Positions 6,468-11,281 of a DNA stretch of 11,281 nucleotides are shown here, piece by piece (position 1 is the first letter of the stretch; each line of letters starts with the position of its first letter). A program made the position numbers and the translations under genes. Source of the DNA: Aquificota bacterium (GTDB lineage Bacteria > Aquificota > Aquificia > Aquificales > Hydrogenothermaceae); NCBI GenBank assembly GCA_013153795.1, contig JAADDV010000171.1, forward strand, positions 1-11,281. Direction: 5' to 3'. The notes beneath the pieces were generated by a model, which saw only the letters and a list, made by a program, of their open reading frames with translations, had not been told where the DNA came from and did no database searches.

Positions 6468-7337
6468 TTATTTTAAATCTTCATCTATATATTCAACTAT
6501 AGCATTTTCTTTTAATTTTTTTAGGAAAAGATTAAATTCTTTTTTTAATTTTTCTTGAGCTTCTTTTCCTTGTGGCTGATTAATAGCAAGACTTTTATCT
6601 TCTTTTTCAATTTTTATAAAATAAATTCCTTCTTCAGTTTCAACTTTAAAAATGTCTCCTACTCTATGTTTCCATATTTCTGTGTCTAAAGCTGGAAGCA
6701 AATCTCCCTTTTTTACTTCTCCTAATAAACCTCCTTTATCTGCAGTTAAAGGGTCATCTGAATATTCTTTAGCAAGTTTTTCAAAAGGCTCTTTTTCTTC
6801 TAAGCCTTTATAGACTGCTTTAAATTTATCTGGAAAATCAGGTTTATCTTTTTTTAAGTAAATAATTCTTATTATTTTTACATTTTCAAGTTTACCTTCA
6901 GAAATTCCTTCAAAAAGATTTCTTCTTAAATATATCTGTATAAATTTTGCTCCTAAAATCTCTCTTTTTATAATACTTCTAAACTGAGAAAGAATAACTC
7001 CTTGCGATTCTAAAGCTTTTAAAAAAGCTTCTTTTGAAGAAAAATTATTAGCTTCTGCTAGTTTCTCTATTGCTCTTTCTAACTCTTCCGAGCTTACATT
7101 TATTCCTGCTTTTTCTGCTGCTTCAGCTACTAAAATTTCCTCTATAAGACGTTTTGCAGCTTCCTTTTCATCAGTTAAACCAAACCACTTTTTTGCTAAT
7201 TCAATCTCACTTTTTAAAACAGGTTTTCCATTTACTACAAGAGATATTTTATCAACAAGCTGTAGATTTTCTTTCCCTATTGAAACAAAACTTATTAAAA
7301 GAAAACTGAAAAAAAAGACTAAAAATTTATTTATCAT
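6468..7337 (-). CDS. SurA-like periplasmic peptidyl-prolyl isomerase with one parvulin domain
   Basis: A 289-residue protein beginning with a hydrophobic export signal (about 1-20, MINKFLVFFFSFLLISFVSI). No clear Ala-x-Ala cleavage site is visible, so it could stay membrane-anchored. Residues about 27-135 resemble the SurA N-terminal chaperone region (DKISLVVNGKPVLKSEIE, then helices). One parvulin (PpiC) domain spans about 150-245, with FEKLAKEYSDDPLTADKGG (185-203) and LLPALDTEIW. E. coli SurA (428 aa) has two parvulin domains; this protein has one, and a Lys-rich C-terminal helix. The likely role is folding of outer-membrane or periplasmic proteins. The start ATG overlaps the glmU stop (ATGA, 4 bp), with GAGG seven bases upstream, inside glmU. 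Confidence 0.85.
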   Translation of the reverse strand: MINKFLVFFFSFLLISFVSIGKENLQLVDKISLVVNGKPVLKSEIELAKKWFGLTDEKEAAKRLIEEILVAEAAEKAGINVSSEELERAIEKLAEANNFSSKEAFLKALESQGVILSQFRSIIKREILGAKFIQIYLRRNLFEGISEGKLENVKIIRIIYLKKDKPDFPDKFKAVYKGLEEKEPFEKLAKEYSDDPLTADKGGLLGEVKKGDLLPALDTEIWKHRVGDIFKVETEEGIYFIKIEKEDKSLAINQPQGKEAQEKLKKEFNLFLKKLKENAIVEYIDEDLK

Positions 7338-8800
7338 TCTTTGTCCTCATTTTTATGCTTCTTCTCCATCTTCTCTCTATAACCTTCTATTATTTTCATT
7401 TGATTTCTTTCTATCCCAAGAGCGTTATCTGGAACATCTTTTGTGATTACAGACCCAGAACCAGTTATAGCTCCTTCTCCAATAGTAATAGGAGCTACAA
7501 GCATTGTATCACTTCCAATGAAGGCATTATCTTTTATCACTGTTTTATATTTTTTATAACCATCATAATTACAGGTTATAGTCCCTGCACCTATATTTAC
7601 ATTTTTACCTATTTCTGCATCACCAAGGTATGTTAAATGTTTTGCATTTGTTTTTTCACCAACAACAGAGTTTTTAACTTCAACAAAGTTTCCTATGTTT
7701 GCACCTTCTTTTATAACAGTGTTGTTTCTAAGTCTTGCAAATGGTCCAATAACAGCATTATCTTCTATAACGCTATCTTCTATAATAGAGTTTGGCAGTA
7801 TCTGAACATTTTTTCCAATTTTAGAGTTTTTTATGATACTGTTTGCTCCAATAGTTGTCCCTTCATCTATAGATGTTTCACCTTGAAGCATAACATTTTG
7901 GAAAATCTCTACATCTGGGGAAAGGTCTACATCAAACTCTATCCAGATAGAATCAGGATTATGAAACGTCGTTCCATTTACAGCCCAAAAATGCATAAAC
8001 TGTGTCTTTAAAATATTTTCAGCTCTGGCAAGTTCCCATCTATCATTTACTCCTAAAATCTCTGTATAATCAGGAATTTCCAACGCATATACATCTTTTC
8101 CTTCTTCTCTTAAAAGCTGAATAACATCTGTTAGATAATATTCTCCTTGGGCATTATTGTTTTCTAGTTTATCTAAAACTTTTGCCAGATATGGGGCATA
8201 GAAAATATATATACCTGAATTTATTTCATTTATCTGTTTTTCCTCAGGAGTTGCGTCTTTTTCCTCTACGATTTTCTGGATTATATGGCTTCCATCTTTT
8301 ATTATTCTTCCATAGCCATATGGATTTGGCACTCTAGCTGTTAAAACAACCCCTGCTACTTTTTCATTTCTATATCCTCTAAAATTTGAAGCATCAGCTC
8401 CTTCATATCTTATTAATGCTTCCATATACTTAACAGCATTTTTCAAAGTTTCTCCTTTTATAAGAGGAGTATCTCCATTTAAAATCATTACAAGGCCATC
8501 AAAATTTTCAAAATGCTTTTTTGCTAAAGAGACAGCATGACCTGTCCCCAGTTGCTCATCTTGTTCTACAAATTTACATCCATCACAGTTTATAGCTTCT
8601 CTTACCTGCTCTTTTTTATGACCTATAACATATATAATTTCTTCTGGCTGCGTCCATTTTGCAGCCATAGAAACATAAAAAATCATAGGTTTGCCAAGAA
8701 TTTCATGTAAAACTTTAGGTTTTTTTGATTTAAATCTTGTGCCTTTTCCAGCTGCAAGAATAACAACTTTTAGATGTTCATGAGATGTTTCACAGGCCAT
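7334..8800 (-). CDS. glmU: Bifunctional UDP-N-acetylglucosamine pyrophosphorylase / glucosamine-1-phosphate N-acetyltransferase
   Basis: A 488-residue two-domain enzyme making UDP-GlcNAc for peptidoglycan and lipopolysaccharide. The N-terminal uridyltransferase domain has LAAGKGTRFKSKKPK (15-29), GTGHA (85-89), NGD with Asp110, INSG (193-196) and VND with Asp253. The C-terminal half (about 270-470) is a left-handed beta-helix with repeating hexapeptides (IGANS, IGKNV, IGEGA). It carries the acetyltransferase site RLRNN, AKHLTYLGDAEIG with presumed catalytic His388 (E. coli His363) and NIGAGTITCNYDG. It exceeds E. coli GlmU (456) by 32 residues: about nine at the N-terminus, an insert of roughly 15-25 residues at about 126-149 before the YGYGRI motif, and a charged tail. 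The start codon directly abuts the hisG stop (TAA|ATG), with GAGG eight bases upstream inside hisG. Confidence 0.97.
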   Translation of the reverse strand: MACETSHEHLKVVILAAGKGTRFKSKKPKVLHEILGKPMIFYVSMAAKWTQPEEIIYVIGHKKEQVREAINCDGCKFVEQDEQLGTGHAVSLAKKHFENFDGLVMILNGDTPLIKGETLKNAVKYMEALIRYEGADASNFRGYRNEKVAGVVLTARVPNPYGYGRIIKDGSHIIQKIVEEKDATPEEKQINEINSGIYIFYAPYLAKVLDKLENNNAQGEYYLTDVIQLLREEGKDVYALEIPDYTEILGVNDRWELARAENILKTQFMHFWAVNGTTFHNPDSIWIEFDVDLSPDVEIFQNVMLQGETSIDEGTTIGANSIIKNSKIGKNVQILPNSIIEDSVIEDNAVIGPFARLRNNTVIKEGANIGNFVEVKNSVVGEKTNAKHLTYLGDAEIGKNVNIGAGTITCNYDGYKKYKTVIKDNAFIGSDTMLVAPITIGEGAITGSGSVITKDVPDNALGIERNQMKIIEGYREKMEKKHKNEDKE

Positions 8801-9448
8801 TTATACAACCTCTATTTTTTTATTTAAAAAATTTTCTATTTTTGTAAAAATTGAATTTAATTTTTTTGATTTAGTTTTATAACTTGCCCTGTTTACTATA
8901 AGCTTGGCAGAAGAAGGTCTTATATGGTCTATAACAATAAGTCCATTTTCTTTTAATGTCCTTCCTGTTTCTACAATATCAACGATAAAATCTGATAAAC
9001 CAAGTAAAGGTGCAAGCTCTATAGAGCCATAAAGTTCTATTATCTGAGTTTCGATTCCTTTTTCCATAAAAAAGGATTTTGCAATTTTTGGATACTTAGT
9101 TGAAACTCTTATAGATGTAGGATTTGATTCATAAAGTTTTTTACTTTCAGGAAGACCAGCAACAACAATATTGCAGGCTCCAATACCAAGGTCTATAGGT
9201 CTATAAACATCAGCTTCACTTTCAAGTAAAACATCATCTCCAGCAACACCAATATCTGCTACTCCATACTCTACATAAGTAGGGACATCTTTAGCCCTTA
9301 CTAAAAGAAACTTAAACTTATCTGTTTCTAGTATCAGTTTACGAGATTGTGGTTGAATCTTTTCTGGAAGTATACCTGAGTTAAAGAAAATATCTATTGT
9401 TTGTTCAAACAAACGTCCTTTTGGAAATGCTGCTACAATTTTGTCCAT
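8801..9448 (-). CDS. hisG: ATP phosphoribosyltransferase catalytic subunit, short form
   Basis: A 215-residue protein catalysing the first step of histidine synthesis, ATP plus PRPP to phosphoribosyl-ATP. It shows PKGRLFEQTIDIF (9-21), YGVADIGVAGDDVL (61-74), CNIVVAGLP (92-100), LYGSIELAPLLGLSDF (139-154) and the PRPP loop DIVETGRTLKENGL (157-170). The C-terminal ACT-like regulatory domain of the long form (about 290-300 aa) is absent. This is therefore the short HisG, which in known cases works only as a hetero-octamer with HisZ. No hisZ is in the window, so it must be encoded elsewhere. The start abuts the minE stop without a spacer (TAA|ATG), with GAGG about five bases upstream. No other his genes are present. 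Confidence 0.95.
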   Translation of the reverse strand: MDKIVAAFPKGRLFEQTIDIFFNSGILPEKIQPQSRKLILETDKFKFLLVRAKDVPTYVEYGVADIGVAGDDVLLESEADVYRPIDLGIGACNIVVAGLPESKKLYESNPTSIRVSTKYPKIAKSFFMEKGIETQIIELYGSIELAPLLGLSDFIVDIVETGRTLKENGLIVIDHIRPSSAKLIVNRASYKTKSKKLNSIFTKIENFLNKKIEVV

Positions 9449-9706
9449 TTACACCTCATCTTTTTTCTCTGCAAAAGGTATACTTACCCATAGCTCATCC
9501 ATTCCACCGTTGCTTTTAATTTCAACTTCTATTTTTTCTGTATCAAACTGTGGATATTTTTTAAATACTTCTACAAGGTCAGCTTGTAAAAGCTCAGCAA
9601 AATTTGGAGGAAGCCCTTTTCTCTCATAAGAGAGAACCATCATAAGTCTTTCTTTAGCTACAGAAGAGGACTTTTTCCTTTTAAACAAATCAAATAGCGA
9701 CATCAT
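9449..9706 (-). CDS. minE: Cell division topological specificity factor MinE
   Basis: An 85-residue protein that stimulates MinD ATPase and drives MinCD away from midcell. The N-terminus MSLFDLFKRKK is the amphipathic membrane-targeting segment. KERLMMVLSYERKG (19-32) is the MinD-contact region, and residues about 35-82 form the dimerisation domain (ELLQADLVEVFKKYPQF...VEIKSNG). Two consecutive ATGs open the frame (9706 and 9703). The first gives a four-base and the second a seven-base spacing from GGAG; the second yields the more usual MinE start. The first ATG directly abuts the minD stop (TAA|ATG). It lies between minD and hisG in the operon. Confidence 0.93.
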   Translation of the reverse strand: MMSLFDLFKRKKSSSVAKERLMMVLSYERKGLPPNFAELLQADLVEVFKKYPQFDTEKIEVEIKSNGGMDELWVSIPFAEKKDEV

Positions 9707-10495
9707 TTATCTCCCAAATAATCTACTTAGAAATCCTTTTTTATCTTGCATTTCTGTAAATGGAACATCCTCTCCCTCTAGCCTTCTAGCAAGATTAAAG
9801 AAGGCTTCTCCTGCTATATATTTATCTGCATGAAAAGCTATTGGCTCTCCTTTATTTGTAAAATCTACCATTTTTTCTTCTTCAGGGATTATTCCTACTT
9901 TTGGTATTTGAAGTATTTCTTCTATATCTTCTACAGAAAGCATTTCTCCTTTTTTTACCTGATGAGGTCTAAGCCTGTTCACAACTAGCTGAATTTTTTC
10001 TTTATCCATAGCTTCTAAAAGACCTATTATTCTATCTGCATCTCTTACAGAAGAAACTTCTGGATTTGTTACGACTAAAGCTTCATCAGCTGGTGTTGCA
10101 GCCGTTTTAAAACCTCCCTCTATTCCAGCAGGGGAATCTATTAAAATATAGTCAAAGTTTTCTCTTACTTCGTCTACAAGCTCCTGAAGTTGTTCAGGTT
10201 TTACAGCTTCCTTATCTTTTGTTTGAGCTGCTGGCAAAAGATAAAGAGTAAGGCCTCTTTTATCTTTCACAAAAGCTTTTTCAGGAGGGACTCTTCCTTC
10301 TACTACATCTACAATATCATAAACAATTCTATTTTCTAAACCTAAAATCATATCTAAATTTCTAAGACCAATATCTGTATCTATAGCTAAAACTTTTCTT
10401 CCCATTTTAGCCAGGGCTACACCTAAGTTTGCTGTCACTGTAGTTTTTCCTACTCCACCTTTCCCTGAGGTTATAACAATAACCCTTGACTGCAT
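9707..10495 (-). CDS. minD: Septum site-determining ATPase MinD
   Basis: A 262-residue ParA/MinD-type ATPase that binds the membrane when ATP-bound and recruits MinC to block FtsZ assembly away from midcell. It has the deviant Walker A SGKGGVGKTT (10-19) with signature Lys12 and Lys17, the switch I region DTDIGLRNLDMILGL (39-53), and Walker B/switch II DYILIDSPAGIEGG (115-128). The C-terminal amphipathic helix KKGFLSRLFGR (252-262) is the membrane-targeting sequence. The pairing with minC upstream and minE downstream makes the assignment firm against FlhG or ParA. It starts 15 bp after the minC stop with a GAGGTG ribosome binding site. Confidence 0.97.
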   Translation of the reverse strand: MQSRVIVITSGKGGVGKTTVTANLGVALAKMGRKVLAIDTDIGLRNLDMILGLENRIVYDIVDVVEGRVPPEKAFVKDKRGLTLYLLPAAQTKDKEAVKPEQLQELVDEVRENFDYILIDSPAGIEGGFKTAATPADEALVVTNPEVSSVRDADRIIGLLEAMDKEKIQLVVNRLRPHQVKKGEMLSVEDIEEILQIPKVGIIPEEEKMVDFTNKGEPIAFHADKYIAGEAFFNLARRLEGEDVPFTEMQDKKGFLSRLFGR

Positions 10496-10510
10496 AATAA
10501 CACCTCAAAT

Positions 10511-11101
10511 TTAAATTTTTTCAATAATTATGTGACCATTTTCTATATAGGCTTTCTCAGGATACGCTGCTTCTTCCATATCATCAGGAGGTCTTGTTAT
10601 ATAGTTAGCTATTCTTAGCTGCTGTGGCATAAGTTTTAAAGCGAGAATAACAGCTGTTTCATCACCATTCGCGCCGGCATGAACAACACCTCTTAAAGCA
10701 CCCATCACTATAATATTTCCAGAGGCTACAATATAAGCATCTGGATTTACATCTCCAATTATCAAAATATCTCCATCATATTCAACTCTTTGTCCACTTC
10801 TAACAGTTTTAGACACAATTTTAAGAGTTTTTTTCTCCTTTATTTGAGGCGTATTCCTTTCTTTTGAAGTTTGTTGATAAGCTAGTAATTTAGAATTATG
10901 TTTTTCTATTACTTTTTCGATTTTTTCTCTATCTTCTTGAGAGATTTTCATATTTCCTGTGTCTAAGATACAAATAGAACCTTTGAAAAACTTTGAAGAT
11001 ATTTTCTTTTCTATCTCTTGTATATTTTCTTCAACTGTTTTATTTTCATCAAGTTTTATTTTTAACGCCGGTAAGGTGATTCCTTTAATTTCTACACTCA
11101 A
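10511..11101 (-). CDS. minC: Septum site-determining protein MinC (proposed TTG start)
   Basis: Inhibitor of FtsZ polymerisation, partner of MinD. From TTG at 11101 the protein has 196 residues: an N-terminal FtsZ-inhibiting domain (1-75, beginning with SVEIKGITLPALKIKL), a Lys-rich linker (about 79-95), and the C-terminal beta-helix dimerisation domain (about 96-180). The latter has RSGQ (101-104), GDILIIGDVNPDA, VMGALRGVVHAGANGDE and LRIANYITRPP. The family motif VNxGA reads VNPDA here. The open frame extends 75 bases further upstream to ATG at 11176, but that adds a hydrophobic 25-residue stretch (MPPMQIYLKMFILNNTISFF...) not expected in MinC. TTG is preceded by AGAGAGAAG about five bases upstream. 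It appears to be the first gene of the operon. Confidence 0.92.
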   Translation of the reverse strand: MSVEIKGITLPALKIKLDENKTVEENIQEIEKKISSKFFKGSICILDTGNMKISQEDREKIEKVIEKHNSKLLAYQQTSKERNTPQIKEKKTLKIVSKTVRSGQRVEYDGDILIIGDVNPDAYIVASGNIIVMGALRGVVHAGANGDETAVILALKLMPQQLRIANYITRPPDDMEEAAYPEKAYIENGHIIIEKI

Positions 11102-11189
11102 ACTACTTCTCTCTAAAAAAAAACTTATAGTATTATTTAATATAAACATTTTAAGATAAATTTGCATAGGAGGCAAAAAAAGGCAAATT

Positions 11190-11281
11190 ATGGACTATAT
11201 AATAAATAAAAATTTTTATTATAAAGATGGGGAGCTTTTTTGTGAGAATGTTTCTATAAAAGATATTGCAAAAAAAGTTAG
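11190..11281 (+). CDS. lysA: Diaminopimelate decarboxylase, N-terminal fragment (3' end outside window)
   Basis: Thirty codons are visible before the right edge, MDYIINKNFYYKDGELFCEN followed by VSIKDIAKKV. The pattern aromatic-x-Tyr-x-x-Gly-Glu-Leu-x-Cys-Glu-x-Val followed by I-A resembles the start of bacterial LysA, which decarboxylates meso-diaminopimelate to lysine with PLP. The PLP site and remaining domains are outside the window, so the call rests on the N-terminal pattern only. AGGAGG at 11168-11173 is unusually far (16 bases) from the ATG. A weaker AAGG at 11180-11183 has normal spacing. No in-frame alternative start lies between. The gene is divergent from minC. Confidence 0.7.
   Translation, partial: MDYIINKNFYYKDGELFCENVSIKDIAKKV

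Noticed and set aside
7355..8011. Two consecutive plus-strand open frames opposite glmU
   Set aside because: They are Cys/Tyr/Phe-rich translations typical of antisense frames, and the opposite strand encodes a full-length GlmU.
9441..9629. Plus-strand open frame opposite minE
   Set aside because: Antisense of a clear MinE, with no independent start signals.
10959..11159. Plus-strand open frame opposite the minC N-terminus
   Set aside because: Antisense shadow, low complexity, no ribosome binding site.
11102..11189. Promoters in the divergent minC/lysA gap
   Set aside because: Several TATA-like hexamers occur on both strands, but none has a credible -35 at proper spacing, so no promoter is called.
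1..11281. Search for a new defence, mobile or CRISPR-like system
   Set aside because: No repeat array, transposase, integrase, toxin-antitoxin pair or unknown multi-gene cluster was seen. Every gene but the JAMM protease and the glycosyltransferase has a well-defined housekeeping or transport role.

Overview
This window reads as ordinary core chromosome of a low-GC (roughly 30-33% by eye) bacterium. My best guess is the Aquificota, family Hydrogenothermaceae (Sulfurihydrogenibium- or Persephonella-like). The reasons are the Lys/Glu/Ile-rich proteins, a gene order mixing unrelated pathways in one operon, and a putative GpgS-type compatible-solute glycosyltransferase of the kind described in Persephonella. 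This assignment is inference; no 16S rRNA or other lineage marker is present. I saw no mobile element, CRISPR array, tRNA or rRNA.

Layout. Left, + strand (1-1805): the 3' end of a Rad50/SbcC-like DNA-repair ATPase; a 140-bp gap with a possible promoter; an HU-family nucleoid protein followed by a tandem-hairpin terminator; and rsuA, the 16S rRNA pseudouridine synthase, which starts just after that terminator. A CLC chloride transporter/channel with two CBS domains (1792-3567, - strand) converges on rsuA with a 14-bp tail overlap. It diverges from a GpgS-like glycosyltransferase (3661-4872, + strand). A 142-bp convergent gap holds a large imperfect hairpin and, on the other strand, a terminator.

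Right, - strand (11101 down to 5015): one tightly packed eight-gene operon in the order minC-minD-minE-hisG-glmU-surA-like-trpD-JAMM peptidase. Three consecutive junctions (minD/minE, minE/hisG, hisG/glmU) are exact TAA|ATG abutments with no intervening base. The glmU/surA-like and trpD/JAMM junctions overlap. The operon ends in a stem-loop plus T-tract at 5001-5026. Upstream of minC, a divergent gene whose first 30 codons look like lysA runs off the right edge.

How the genes fit together. The operon combines division-site placement (MinCDE), peptidoglycan and outer-membrane precursor synthesis (GlmU makes UDP-GlcNAc), envelope protein folding (SurA-like parvulin) and amino-acid synthesis (HisG, TrpD, plus divergent LysA). 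Such functional mixing is common in Aquificota. Nothing here is clearly a new system. The points most worth a second look are the CLC protein's altered ion-pathway residues (Val at the internal proton-glutamate position), the probable TTG start of minC, the orphan JAMM protease in the operon, the run of TAA|ATG junctions, and the unexplained hairpin at 4904-4939.
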